Source: Acorus gramineus
Lineage: Eukaryota; Streptophyta; Magnoliopsida; Acorales; Acoraceae
Direction of reading: 5' to 3'
Length of the DNA: 64,000 bases
NCBI GenBank assembly: GCA_030737835.1
Contig: CM060853.1
Location: 11,900,034-11,964,033 of the forward strand
In this document: one piece after another, positions 50,699-63,581 of the stretch
Layout of the letters: each line of letters begins with the position of its first letter
How positions within the stretch are numbered: position 1 is the first letter of the stretch
Position numbers and translations under genes: made by a program
Notes under the pieces: model-generated
What the model was told of the DNA's origin: nothing
What the model saw: the letters and a program-made list of their open reading frames with translations, nothing else
Databases searched by the model: none

Positions 50699-50927
50699 GT
50701 GGGTTTTGTTAAATTTTTTTGCTTTTCAAAATGAGCTTCTTTTCTAACTTAACTTTTGTTGGATTGGGTCTTAGTTAGGAGTGAATGAGCTTGAAAAAGA
50801 TGAGTTTTTTATATCTCTGGGTTTCTGTTTTGCTTTCAAGGTCTACTTTTTTTGTTGTTCTTTGACTACCTTGTTAGCAGAAACTGAAGTTTTAGTTCTT
50901 GACCTTGATTTATTCTTGTGTTTTCAG
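50699..50927 (+). other. Candidate 5' UTR intron of the Aux/IAA gene
   Basis: AG|GTGGGT at 50698-50704 and ttttcAG at 50921-50927 bracket a T-rich stretch with the composition of a plant intron, 71 bp upstream of the start codon. Removing it would delete the upstream ATG at 50781, whose frame overlaps the main start. Inference from splice-site wording only. Confidence 0.4.
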
Positions 50928-50998
50928 GGAAAGAAAGAAAGGCTTTTTTACTGTATTGGTTTGCTGTTTTTGAGTGTGTGGTTTTTCAAAGAAAGATC

Positions 50999-52883
50999 AT
51001 GGAAGGAGACTCAAAAAAGGGAGATGTACGTCCTCAGCTCCTGAACTTGATCTCAAAAGAGAGAGACTGGTCTCTGAGAGACCTTGGAGGAGGCCATCGA
51101 GCCTCAGAAGCAGAAGAGAAGAAGCTAGAGCTCAGGCTTGGACCACCTGGTGAGGACTACCCAGTGAAGCAGAACCCAAGCTTCTCCAAGGCACCAAAGA
51201 GCACCACCACCTCTGCAGGCGCAAAGAGGGTGTTTTTGGAGACTGTTGAGACCAACACAGAAGGTGGTGGTGGTGCGTTTCAATCACCTTCAGCTGTGCA
51301 GAAGAACCAGCCAACAAAGCCTGGTTTTCTACAGTTCCAACGTATGCAAGGCTTGGAGAGGCTCGAATCACAGCCAGAAATGAAGAGTCTTGAAAACAAG
51401 GCATCTAAAAATGGTGCCTTGAACAACAACAGCTCTCAAACAAGGTACTTTAGTCTGAATTTCTGGATAATGGATTTGTTTGGATGTGATCATGTCTTTC
51501 AAAACCTCTTTTGTGTTCTTCTGTGATGATTTTCTCACATCAAATGTGCTTCTGTAAAGTTTTCTTATGATACTTGTTCATGGGCTGTTCTATTTTGTCA
51601 TATTTCGTAGCAAACTGTTTATGTTTGTTGTTTGATAGGATACTATTTGTTGTCATCAGGACATGTGGGGAGGTGTAATTTTAATGTTTCTTTTTGGCTG
51701 GTTTCTCTGTGGTTGTCATTCATTGAAGTGCTACTTGATCTTTGTTGAATTTGTTTATCATTTCTCTTCTTTATTATGCCATCTTTGGATGTGATTTATG
51801 TAATACACACGAGTGATCTGTTTGATTGAAGCTACTATTGTGAATTTTCACTGTGTTTTATCACTAACCCACCTTTGTTTTTGACAATCCAAAGCAGAAC
51901 ATCCTCTGTGCCTGTTGTTGGGTGGCCTCCAATCCGTTCCTTTAGGAGGAACATCACCGGAAGTTCTTCAAAAGTGGCTCCGCCGATATCACAGAACGGG
52001 GACTCAAAATCTGTTGAAAAGGTTGAAAATTCAAAGAAGGGATTGTTTGTGAAGATAAACATGGATGGAGTCCCAATTGGAAGGAAGGTTGATCTCAAAG
52101 CCTATGACAGTTATGAAAAGCTCTCTGTCGCGGTTGATGAGCTCTTCAGAGGCCTTCTCGCAGGTTATCCATCGCTGTTGGAATCCATTGATTCATATAT
52201 GGAAAATCAGATAAATAACATGAACAAACATTGATGGGTTGTCGTGTTTTCATATGTTTCTGTTCTTGTCTTTTGGTTAGGCATTATTTTGATAGCTTTC
52301 ACATGTAAGATGTAGCCACTACTAAAATATGCTCAATTGTTATACTACTATGCTATGCTTATTCTGTTTTTTTTTTTCCTAACACAGCTCAAAAAGATCC
52401 AACTGAGTTTGGGAATCAAAGCAGTGCTGAAGAAAGGCAGGCAATCACAGGTTTATTGGATGGGAGTGGTGAATATACTTTGGTTTATGAAGACAATGAG
52501 GGAGACAGGATGTTGGTTGGGGATGTCCCATGGCAGTAAGTCTTGATGATTCGTAGTTTCTTTGATGCCCACACAAAGCAAAATATTCGCATTATGTGTT
52601 GTTGTAACACATATTATGTTATAATACGAGACTTTGGGAAGTTTGTGTTTTCTGATGTTCGTTCTAACGCTCCTATCGCAGCATGTTCACATCCACAGCC
52701 AAACGACTGCGAGTGCTGAAGAGCTCGGAACTTCCTGCATTATCTGTGAGTGTTAAATTTTCTTCATGAATTCAAACTTCAATTCATCAAGTATAAATTA
52801 AGAACTGATTAGGATATAAATATATGTTTTTTGGTTTCTCTCAGTTGGTAGCACCAAACAGAAAGAAAATCCTAGCAGATTGA
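50999..52883 (+). CDS. IAA26-like: Aux/IAA transcriptional repressor, IAA18/IAA26 type
   Basis: Five exons: 50999-51444, 51898-52163, 52388-52535, 52682-52745 and 52845-52883. Phases close to about 320 residues. Domain I has the EAR-like repressor core [10 protein letters not shown] (about residues 42-51), which recruits TOPLESS. Domain II is the degron [11 protein letters not shown] in exon 2, bound by TIR1/AFB-auxin. The PB1 region (domains III/IV) spans [20 protein letters not shown] to the acidic [14 protein letters not shown] and the basic [10 protein letters not shown], used to pair with ARF proteins. The degron is intact, so auxin-induced turnover is expected. The N-terminus ([13 protein letters not shown]) and short C-terminus resemble Arabidopsis IAA18/IAA26. 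The ATG is chosen because family similarity starts there; the open frame extends upstream to 50918 without similarity. It is divergent from LYK3, 40 kb away. Confidence 0.95.
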
Positions 52884-53640
52884 GAGGTGGGAGAAAAAGG
52901 AATGAAAGTCTTTTGATCTGAGGATTCACTCTTTAACAAGTTCTTTTCCTTTTTTTTGTGGGTGGGGATTTGTAAGTTGTAACTGAATGTGTTTTGATGT
53001 TTCAGTTTGTATGTTCAAAGTTCTTATGGTTTGTAGAGCAAACAGAGTAAATCAAGAAAAGAAAAAATGTATTTCACTTTTGTCAATTGCGCTTCTATAT
53101 TAAAAGCTTCTTCAAACCAGAGTCACATGGGATTGTGTATTGTGTATGGTTTGAATGATTTATCACTTTCTTTGTAATTAAAAAAAAAAAAAGTTCTTAC
53201 TTGATGTCACAACCTTCGAACTTTACAAATGTACGCTCACCAAGTCAATAGTTCTCATTAATCATTCGAGCTGAATATGTATTGCATGCTCATGAATCTA
53301 TCTATATTACCAAAGTGTTTTTCAACTTTTCAAAAGCTTTTCAACAGTATTTCCAATGTTTTTGTAAGTTTTTACCCTTGCAAATTTATGAAAATTTAAT
53401 TCATAAATCATTATTTATTCTTCTAATCTTATTTTAAATAAATAATACATTTTTATAAATTATATATATAAATGTATTTTACAACAAATTAATTAAAAAA
53501 TAACATTACATATTCATTAAATTGCATTAAATTTTTATAAATTATATTTTTATTTCACATTTTAAAATAATTATTAGATAACCATTGCTGTCAACGATTA
53601 TCATTTATTAACGTATCATATTATTTGCTGGGCTATAACA
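52884..53640. other. 3' flank of the Aux/IAA gene
   Basis: 3' UTR and downstream AT-rich DNA; attaaaaaaaaaaaa at about 53178 follows likely polyadenylation wording. No further gene. Confidence 0.5.
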
Positions 53641-54225
53641 GGGATGTAAGTGAAATCCGTTTATTTTATTATAAATTTTTTTATTGGTTTGGTTTGGTTT
53701 TCAACGAACCCAAAGTTGAATTAAAGAATAATCACATATAAACCGAATCGAAAAACCAAAAACTGAATCGAAGCTTGTTTGGTAAAATTGAACTAAACCG
53801 AATCCAACTGTTAAAGAAAACATTGATATGCCTAATCATTTTTTTTCTTCCTACAAATTTGGGTTGTTAGTATTTTTTTGAGTTGATTACTATTTTACAT
53901 AAATATCAAAATGCTATAATTGATGGTATAAATCAGTGTATTTATTTTTTTATATAAATATTAATGATATAACAATAATATAATTTTTAATATAAAAAGA
54001 ATGATTTAAATGAATATTAATTATGAATAATCATGTATTTAAATTTAATTCGGTTTAGTTCGGTTAATTTTTTTTAAAAAGTAAAACCAAATCCATACTA
54101 AAGTAGATCAGTTTATTAATTTTTCAATTCATACCTAAATCAAACAAAAGATTTATTGACCTAAACTAGAAAAAATTCGGTTTGAATCGATTTGAATTCG
54201 GTTTAACAGACCAAAGTTGCACCCC
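53641..54225. repeat. Small TIR-like repeat rich in CGGTTTGGTT/AACCGAA words
   Basis: The left end gggatgtaa and the right end ttgcacccc are short imperfect inverted repeats. Inside, ttggtttggtttgg and its complement aaccgaatcg alternate, a pattern of widespread plant non-autonomous repeats. No coding sequence. Confidence 0.5.
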
Positions 54226-54284
54226 TAAAGACCATCATCATATTATTATTATTTTTTGGTGGGTTTCTTAGCACCTATTAAATT

Positions 54285-54640
54285 AAGTTATTATGAGATT
54301 TATGACTATTCTAGTATAAATAAGGATAAAATGATTTTTTGTTTGGTTGTGCATGCTTTGAATTATTCTTGTTAGGAAACAATAATAATAAATTTTTATT
54401 GTTTGGATAAAATGTAAATAAGGTGTGGATAATGATTTATAAAAGATAAAAAAAATGATAATAGTTGATTTACAAGAGATGATTATAGTTGATTTTACAG
54501 TGAGCCCACATATTCTTTTAGATTGAATAACTTGGAATAACTTAATTGCAAGGGTTGGTTAGAATCTATATACCAGTTAATTCTAGTATACAGATTCTTA
54601 TTTATTCCAGCATTCCAAACACCTTTTTTTAGTGTATTCC
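54285..54640. repeat. Dispersed non-autonomous repeat, copy 3 (inverted)
   Basis: Reverse-complement relative of 12462-12860 and 34905-35455: gttattatgag, aattattcttgttagga, aaatgtaaataag, then agtgagcccacatattctttt and ataacttggaataactta in the opposite order. Non-coding. Confidence 0.5.
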
Positions 54641-54739
54641 GACTAATTTTCACTTGTCCCGTACTTTATTCTCGAACTAAACGGGGCTGAGGGATTCACT
54701 AACACACTATATTATATATATTAATATTATTTTTTTAAT

Positions 54740-55190
54740 TATTTGAATTGCTATTCAAAGCTGTCCCACTGTGTATTCATCATCATATATTGTTAGGTTA
54801 CAAGATGATGCTTATCATCAAAACAATCCAAACAGAAAAACCTCCACCATTTTATAAAAAGGACCACCATCACCACTCTATGATGGTCCCCTCTCACCCA
54901 CTCATATGGTTGATCAAGTTGTTCTCTCTCTCTCTCTCTCTCTCTCTCTCCCCTCCCACTCCTCCGGCGGCGACGAAGACCCAACAGTGGCCTCAACCGA
55001 AACCACACAATGATAAGGTCAGGTCGGCCGGTCAGACATTGCGGCGCGAGGTGATCATGAGTCCCACGTGTGGGTATTCTTCTTCTTCTTCTTCGTTAAA
55101 AAAGACATTTACGTCTCAAACAATAACAATACGAGTAATCTCATGTAACTCCCCGCCAAAGTTAGGACACTCGTACAACTTATAAAAACT
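54740..55190. other. Unexplained GC-richer island with CT microsatellite
   Basis: A plus-strand frame (54748-55185) is open, but its translation is low in complexity (His, Ser-Leu and Ser runs from CAC, TCTC and TCT repeats) and matches no family. A CT microsatellite lies at 54921-54951, and CCCACGTGTGGG at 55063-55074. It resembles a promoter/leader fragment rather than a gene; no exon is seen downstream. Confidence 0.4.
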
Positions 55191-55743
55191 CAATTAGCAT
55201 TCTTTATTTATATTTTATTTAAATTTAATAAAATATTTTATCATCAATGTAATTTTGTAGACATTATAATTTTTATCAATAATTATAAACATAAATTAGT
55301 CCACGTAAAAGATTAAATTATCTTTTTAAAACTTTTATATTTTTTATCTTTTGTCTCGATATTGTTAGGAGGGGTTGAAAAATTTAAGATGAGTCATTTT
55401 GTGGTAGGGTTAGAATCAATTTGATTGGGTTGAATTATGGTCAAATTCTATTGATGAAAGGGATGTATAAGAATTTTTTTGAGCTTTTAAAGATTTATAC
55501 GTCTATCTCAGAACTCTAACAAAAATTATTATTATCTTTAACCATTATTATTATTATTGCTCTTCCTAACTTTACAGCCCCACTTTCAACAATGAAAACC
55601 TACCTATGTTTTCTTGTGTTGTCCCCGTCTGTGTATACATGATCATTCGTTAATCCAATATCTTTTATGACGCATTGATACCCTCAGTTATTTATGGAAT
55701 TGTTTGTTGATTTGTAAAAGGATACTGTAGGGGGCCAAATATT

Positions 55744-55857
55744 GCACCCCAATAATGCTGTCATATGTAGTGACTCATCAAGGTGACAAGATCTGTAAGT
55801 GCACCCCAATAATGCTATCATGTGTAGTAACTCATCAAGGTGACAAGATCTATAATT
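55744..55857. repeat. 57-bp tandem repeat, two copies
   Basis: gcaccccaataatgct starts at 55744 and again at 55801; the units differ at only a few positions and end ggtgacaagatct(g/a)ta. No coding role is seen. Confidence 0.85.
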
Positions 55858-55879
55858 AAATTTCAAATCAAATTCCAAT

Positions 55880-56492
55880 TAGGCTCTATTTGATTCGTAT
55901 TATATTTTTTTATAGATTTAATTTATCAGGAATAAGTTTACTATAAATACGGTTTTTCTATCAAACTGTTTAGTTCGTTAGTGAATTTCTATAAAAAATC
56001 ATTTTTCAGTGTTTGGTTAACATATGAAAAATGATAAGAAATTTGATTTAAATGTCTAAAATACCTTTACTATTATATATATATACAAAATTTATTTGTT
56101 TACTCATATCACAATAATAAAAAAAAGAGTAATTTTTTATAAATATTTAAATCTAAACCTATCTATAAAAATAAAAACTGAATTAAAAAACATAAATAAA
56201 TATGTAATCCACAATTATGATTTCCATATCACATAATTATAACATAGTTTTTTAGTTATAATATCAAAACAACTATATAAACCCATTATATTGCGGTGTG
56301 TAAAAAAAGAAAAGAAAGAGAATGCTATTTATTTTAGAAGGGATATAAATAGTAATTTGACTAATTTGTAAAGGGTAGAATAATCAGCTAATTTAAGATT
56401 CCTTGTGAAATTTGAGATTATCACAAGAAAATGTGAGAATTTGATTCCACCCTATTTTCTCATGTGCCTTGATTTTAATTCAAATGAGCCCT
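55880..56492. repeat. Probable small TIR element
   Basis: The left end ggctctatttgattcg and the right end ttcaaatgagccc are imperfect inverted repeats, with TTA to the left and TAC to the right. The interior is AT-rich and non-coding. It may be a Harbinger- or hAT-type MITE; the class is not determined. Confidence 0.45.
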
Positions 56493-59203
56493 ACAATTAC
56501 CATCATGATCACCACTAACTAAACATTGAATTTTACACATTTTCTTAGTAATTTCACATGGAATCAAATTCCATCCCCGAATGACACAAACTAAATGGGG
56601 CCTGAATGTACAATTGAATCAGTCCATTAATCCATTGGATTCGATTTAAATATATTCAAAGGTTCACAGGTATAGAAAAATAAACACAATTTTCTATTCT
56701 TTGTTGGAGTCCCCAAATAAAAAATTCTCTCCTCTTTTGTGGTGCACTAACCTGGATAAAAAATCGAACCCCACGTATATTCATTGAATTAATCTGAGCA
56801 TATAATTTATTTATTTATTTATTGTGAATACATGTATTTCAAAGGTTGCGAATAGAGAGAAGACGAAAGTAAACATATAATGATACACAAGAAAATTTAT
56901 ATGGTTCGATAAAAGCTTGTCTACATCCATAGAATGAAGGGGGAAAGAATTTTTTTTTAGCTCATGATGCTACAAATTTGACTCTCCCCGACCCTCAAAC
57001 GTAAGGTTGTCTATCAATAATACGAGAAATCTCTAACTCAAAAAATATATATATAACTTAATGCATGACCACAATACCCTACACATAAAATAGAATATAT
57101 TTTTATTTAGTCTCTTCCTTGTTAGTGTTAAGATAGATTATCCGCAGGAGGTTCTTTGAGAAAAGAAATGGTTCATATGATTACATGATAATAGTAAATT
57201 GTTTCCTGCCTTCCTATGAGAATGTAGACAAATTTTACAAAACCATCTAAATCAACAAATTCTCTTGTCTAGATTGTTCTGTAGGTGTTCATCAACCCTA
57301 ATACAATGATCCTTTGATATCCAGAAATCAGAACATATACAACATAAAAATCCAAAAAGCACCTAACATTTTTTTCCCAGATATTTTTAAGTATCATAGA
57401 CCTAATTTTGAAGCTAATTTTCGCCGACAAGGTGAACGTGTACCTCACTCTTCTTTCACTGACCATTCAAAACAAAATTAAACCGTCGGCGATGGAGACC
57501 TTCATTGATACTATAAATCATAAGTTAAGAATGCTTTGTGTTCAGACTATAAAAAGTGCAGAAAAGGGCCCTGCATTGGCCTAATTTTACCACATGGTTT
57601 TGATAGGGTTGGCCAATGTTCAGCCACACATTAAATGATTTCATGTGATGGGTGATGCAGCCCTGGAAACATTAGTTTTTTTTAGGAATTTTTGTATACG
57701 TACTATTGTTAAATTCCTATTTTATCAAAATACCTTTGAAAAAACCCGCAGTGCAAAAAATACTCTTAAAAAGCTTTAAGTGAGTGCAACTGTATCCTTG
57801 TGGTCAAGTTTCGTATGATATGGTTAGAATTTTCTGTTTTTATTATGTTAGAGATGCCCAAATGACCAATATACCTTTAGCTTAATTACCAAATTTCAAC
57901 CTCCCAAATCCATCTCTCTCCAAATCATCTCATCTTCTTCTTCCTCTACCAATCTAAGGCATTTCATCTCTTCATAACTCACTTTTACAAGATTATTGAC
58001 TTATCTTCTTCAATAGAAGATGCCCATTGAATAGGAGGCTGGGAGGGGGGGGGGGGGGTGTTTCCAAGGAAGAATTAAGAAGGGGAACGAATATTGAATG
58101 GGAAGATAGGGTTTCAAAAGAAGAAGAAGATAGATTTTTTTTTCCTTCCAAAATACATAAGGGCATTATGGTCATTTTACATGTGAGATTATACTCAATA
58201 ATCATAGTTAATCCAGGGTTCTTCACAGCGAGTGTTATAGAGATACGGTTACACTCACTTAAAGTTTTTAAAGTATATTTTTGCATTATAAGTTTTTTAG
58301 GAGTATTTTAATAAAATTAAAATGTAATAAGGATATGTATATATAAAATCAATTTTTTTAATTTTTTTTATATTTATCAGGTTTAGTGACTGTCACTGTA
58401 TACGTGGGGTGGGGTTAATGCTGGTGGGACATGCTAAAAAAAAACACAACATGATTATGACCTTATTGGATATTCAACTCTTGGTCCGTTTGTGGGTAGA
58501 CTTAAAAAGCATCTCCATGGGGACCAAAAAAATAAAAAAAATGAATTGAAGGGCGAGTGCTGTTACATATAGTTTTATTTACGGTTCCACCTTTAGTCTT
58601 ACATATCTTCAAATTTTATATTTTTTATGTGATTCTGTATAATTTATTAAATCATTTTTTAAAAAATATATGTTATTTACATGAAATATATACTTAAAAA
58701 TATATGAAAACTGCACATGGAACTAACGGTTTCCCTTACATTTTCCCATGAAGCAGTGAATCATTTTATTTTTTGTCATTCAAATTCTAGGATTGACAAC
58801 CAGTTTATACACTTTTGATGTGTATGGCATTTTTGGAGGCTTTGTAATTTTATGTACCACCATCTACAAACAATAATTTGGTCGGGTTGTCAACTCATGA
58901 GCCCAATTTTAAATATTAAATATATTTTTATTGGCATTGTTTTGATTGAAATTGCAATTATTTTTATTGTCTTATTATATTCTGAATTTTTTTGGAATGT
59001 ATGTACTTGTCTAATAAAACATATATTTAACAAAAATAAAATATATATTTGAATGAGTTTTTATTTTTTTTTTTTTTAATGAGTTGAATGCATTCCTTCT
59101 TGCATTTTCCTGTTGGGGCATATACTCTCTTAAATTATATATATATTCTTAAAGATTTCATGTACTGTTTATAAACAGGCAAAATTACTCAGTATATCAG
59201 CAC
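56493..59203. other. AT-rich intergenic DNA
   Basis: No gene. The block 56830-57050 (acacaagaaaatttatatggttcg) resembles a phrase common at plant LTR/leader regions and may be an old fragment. A G-run lies at about 58046-58059. Remaining frames are short and unlike known proteins. Confidence 0.5.
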
Positions 59204-59500
59204 TGTTATAAACTAAGAATAATACATGAATATAAGAATACATAAACAAAACACACAAGACATATAGAGAAGACAAGTGGAGAGATTTCTTATTCACTAT
59301 TTGTTGTTATGGAATACATTACAAAACCCCTTAATTTATAGGGTCCACGGAGGAAACTCAATAGTTGGAAGTTATAAGTAATAAGAGGTGGGGGCACATA
59401 ATGGGGTGTTTAAGAGGTGGGGGGTTAGGGAAGTGAAGAGAGGGGGTTATGGAGAAAGTAGTGGGAGTTGTGGTGGTGGTGGTTATCCACAATATTCACA
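59204..59500 (-). repeat. LTR of the second copia remnant
   Basis: Read on plus from TGTTATAAACTAAG to aatattcaca (about 297 bp). It is followed at once by atactcccccttgg, the complement of a copia polypurine tract, so this is the 3' LTR of a minus-strand element. A second LTR was not found in the window. Confidence 0.65.
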
Positions 59501-62111
59501 ATACTCCCCCTTGGATGACCATCACGTTAAGATAATTGCCTCATTAAAACCTTGCTTGAAAAACCCAATGGGAAAAAACCAAAGCGAAGGAAAAAAAAAG
59601 TACAATATATCTTATCTTATATTGGAGTATGCGGTTTAACACTGCCTCTTTAAAACCTTGCCAGAAAAATCCAATAGGACAAAACCTAGGCGAAGGAAAA
59701 AGAATACAATACGCAAAATGTCATCTAAAAATATACTCCCCCCTCATAATGATAAGGCCAAAAATATTGGTTTCAAATCCGTTGCGCCCAATGTCGTACA
59801 CCAGTTTCTTGAATGTTGACGTCAACACAACTTTAGTAAACAAATTGGTGAGATTGTCCTACTGAATTTGTCGAACATCGATTTTACATTCACAAGCTTT
59901 ATAATGATTAGAAGATGTGGCTACCAATAGCCTGTAAAATAAAACTCCAAGAGATAATTGTACCACCACATATAGATACATAGCCTGTTTGTGAGGATAT
60001 GAAAAATATCTTGAATCTGCACATGATATTCTTTCAACAAGTGACCATGAGTGGAATTATTTGAGTAGAATAAACTAACATATGTTGTTCCACGAAGATA
60101 ACATAAAATGTGTTTCAAATTTAAATCTGACGCATAAATTAAACTAAAAATGCAACGTCATGTTTAGTATACTGTATCAAATATAATAAAGCATCAATTG
60201 CAGAAAGATGTGGTGCTTCAAGACCAGAAGATTTTCCTTTTCTTCTTTTGAGCAAAAAAAAAAACAAAGTTCTACTTTGGGTCTAGTGACCTAACAACCA
60301 TATGAGAACTTTAATGAATAATATTTATCCATATTAAAATGCTTCAAGACTTTTTATGTATATATTGTCTAATAGACAAATATCACACTTGGTTTTCACT
60401 CGATCTACAGGTCGATACAATATCTTAAATTTCAAACATTTGAAGGCCTTTTGTGCTCTTTAGGAGTTTTAATCTCCTCTTTTAAAAGAAACTCATTTTC
60501 AATTGATCTCAAGTCCTTGCAGGAAACGTTGTGCTACAAGACAAGCTTTGTATCTAACAATCTCGTTTATCTCATTGTGTTTGCAAACATTTATTCTCAA
60601 TTAACACCTTCAGGGTTAAGACTACTGGCCCAACTACTTTTCAAGTGTTTCCAAATACTACTTGAATAACATTTCTGTGGCCCATTATGTTTCCGCCTAC
60701 ATTCCATTGAATGTGGTATTAAATCATCTTCAATAATTTTAGTAGCTACTGTAAATAAAAATATATCATTGATGATCACTTGTTTATGATCCCACAATAT
60801 TTTTGTATATGTATAATTGTAGAAATTACTTCATTTCCATGTACTTGTCCTTCAGGGACATGTCTCTTCGGGGACTTTATCTTATGTAGAAATTATTAAT
60901 GGGGATCTTTCAAGTGTTTCATTCTTCTCTAGAGAATTATTTTTCATTATTGTCTCAAAATAAATCTTTTGAACCTATAGGTTTTCCATGCTTCAAGCAT
61001 GCCTTCCTTGATTCATTAGCCGGCATACTTATAATTTTTCCAATTGCAACATCAATCCAAGCTGTAGTATTTACAGCTAAAATATATGACTTTGCCATTT
61101 TTGCTGCACCAGTAAATGTATCTAGCAATTGATGCGCATTTCTCTTATTATGGATGATCTTTTGCACTTCAATATCACATTGAGATGTGTGAGGGTTAAA
61201 ATGAGACAAAGATGAAGTTTTCCATAAAATTTTCCGTTGTTCTTCTGGTGACAGATTTCCTCCCCTTAACGGCGGGAATACTATCTCATTATAATAGCAA
61301 TCCGCAAATCATGTAGTAAAAACTATTATCGAGCAAAAGAATCTTCTAGTTCTTTAGTATATATGCCTAAATGAATAGTTCAACGCATCATCGTGTACCA
61401 TGGATATCCGAGACGGTCATGCCAAATCATAAAGATCATAGAACTTCTGGTTCATATGAGTAATTATGGATATTTATTATAACCCCCTAGGAGAGAGCAT
61501 AAAGCTTTTCTAATGTATGCTTCTGGTATTAGACATTATTAATACATAGATACTCCATAATTTTAAAATGACCTATGTTAAGATAGGTATCTTTAACATT
61601 CAGTAGACTTCTTTTGGATCTACATGAATACAATGCATCGTTGATACAAAATTTTGTATCTCTTGATAACATGGTATCTGCTCTTCTTGAGCCTTTGATC
61701 AAGTTTGTAATACCAACAATAATATTATCATTTGCATTAACTAATATTAAACTCAAAAAATAAGATAAATATGAAAGTGCATTTCATATAATAAAGAAAA
61801 ATAAAGATATAAATACAAAATCGACAAAGGTCTGATCGTACATTTGTAAAGTAATCATTTTCTTAAATATCACATAGATGACAATTATTTTCCTTTGTAT
61901 TTTAGGGGTTGTTTTGCAAAACTTTCCTTTGCTTTCATTCAATAATATTCCACTTCTGGTGGTTTCAAATAATTTAAAATAATTTGTCATCTTTACGATT
62001 GTTGTAATTATATAAACCATGAAATAATCCTTGACCATGTCCATTGCCCAAAATAAAATAAAATGCATTTGCTTTAGGCAGCGATGCTGAGTCAATAGAT
62101 CGGGTTTCATG

Positions 62112-62223
<112 letters not shown>

Positions 62224-62339
62224 CAAAGCTCATTGTTCAGCAATGAGAAGACATGAAATTTTATAATATTTTTGCTTTTGATATTACTACTACTAGAGCA
62301 TCTTTGAGGCGTAATGGTCGATGAACTTTTCACAATAAG

Positions 62340-62845
62340 GTGTTTATATATGTTCCTGCTAGGATACATGTACTCATATTTTTTTTTATGATCCTTCAGA
62401 GACTCTAAAAATATCATAACTATGTATAGTCCTACAAGGACACAAGTAATCATAATTTGTACAATCCTTCAGGGATACTAAAATTGTATGTAGTTCTTTA
62501 GGGACATTTTTAATCATATCTTTTATATGATCTTCCAAATATCCATATAATAAAGTGTTGTTATTAAGAAGAATACATGTTCTTGCTAGGATACATGTAC
62601 CAATCATTTTTTTTATGATCCTTCAGGGACTCCAAAAATATATCATAACTTTTATTTGGTCTAACATGGATAAATAGTCATGATTTTTGTATAGTCTTTC
62701 AGGGACAAAATAAAATAAAATTTGCATGATCCTTCAGATATTCATATAATCATAATTTTTGTACAATCCTTTAAGGATAAAATAAAATAAAATTTTGTAT
62801 GATCTTTTAGGAATACAATATAATCATAGTCCTTTAAGGCATAGG
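62340..62845. repeat. Degenerate array of the TCCTTCAGGGA motif
   Basis: About ten variants of tccttcaggga(c/t) recur every 30-75 bp, several preceded by ttttatga or gtacaa. A larger unit is repeated as well: tgctaggatacatgtac, then tttttttatgatccttcag, near 62358 and again near 62585. Two more motif copies lie at about 60850-60875. Non-coding. Confidence 0.65.
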
Positions 62846-63581
62846 CAGACTCACGTGGAGACGCTGCCCCCACTCAATTTTTGCAAACCACCGACTAGTT
62901 ATAGAATCAAATATTAGATATGGCTATTTTTCTATTTGGTGTACAATTATAGGTATTAAGCCAGTAGAAATGTCAATCTTGCATGTCACTCTGCCATTGG
63001 GTCTAACTTGGTTTAGTTTGGTGAAAATTAATGGAATTAAGGTAGGAAAACATTTAGTTTTAATTTATCATGCATGTTTGACGACATTTGATATTTATAA
63101 AAATAAAATATGTAGCATTTCATTTTTAGTTTTATCCCCCGTTTATTCACAGATACTTTATTTGACATAAAATTTATATTAAGAAAAAAGAGAATTATAT
63201 TAAAAGATCAGTTAATAATTTAATCGGATCAATATGTCTTTTATTTTTGAAAAAGATACATATAACCCTCTATAAACACTTATGAAAATCTAGATATCCA
63301 TTTAACTCCCCAACTTTTTTGAAAATCCATATAAACCCCTGCAAACACCTATGAAAATCCAGATATTTCCTGAGTCAAACTTCCATTAATAGGTGAGGAA
63401 TATTTTATAAATATTCTATTAAATTAACCCTGGTTGAAAATATAGTATACGAAAAAAATCCCTGGTTGAAAATTAACCCAGAGACATTAGTGTTAAAAAT
63501 ATTAAAAATCCCTTACAATGTGTTAAAAAACCAAAAACCATCTACAAGTCTATTTTACGATATTGTTTGCAGTGGGGTAAC
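62846..63581. other. AT-rich spacer
   Basis: No gene. A short internal near-repeat (tatgaaaatc(t/c)agatat with acccc/ataaacccc) occurs around 63280-63365. Confidence 0.5.

Noticed and set aside
54748-55185. 145-codon open frame with Ser-Leu repeats
   Set aside because: CT microsatellite and TCT repeats generate it; no family similarity and no exon structure.
62340-62845. CRISPR-like array
   Set aside because: Repeats are degenerate and unevenly spaced, and this is plant nuclear DNA next to a dead retroelement.
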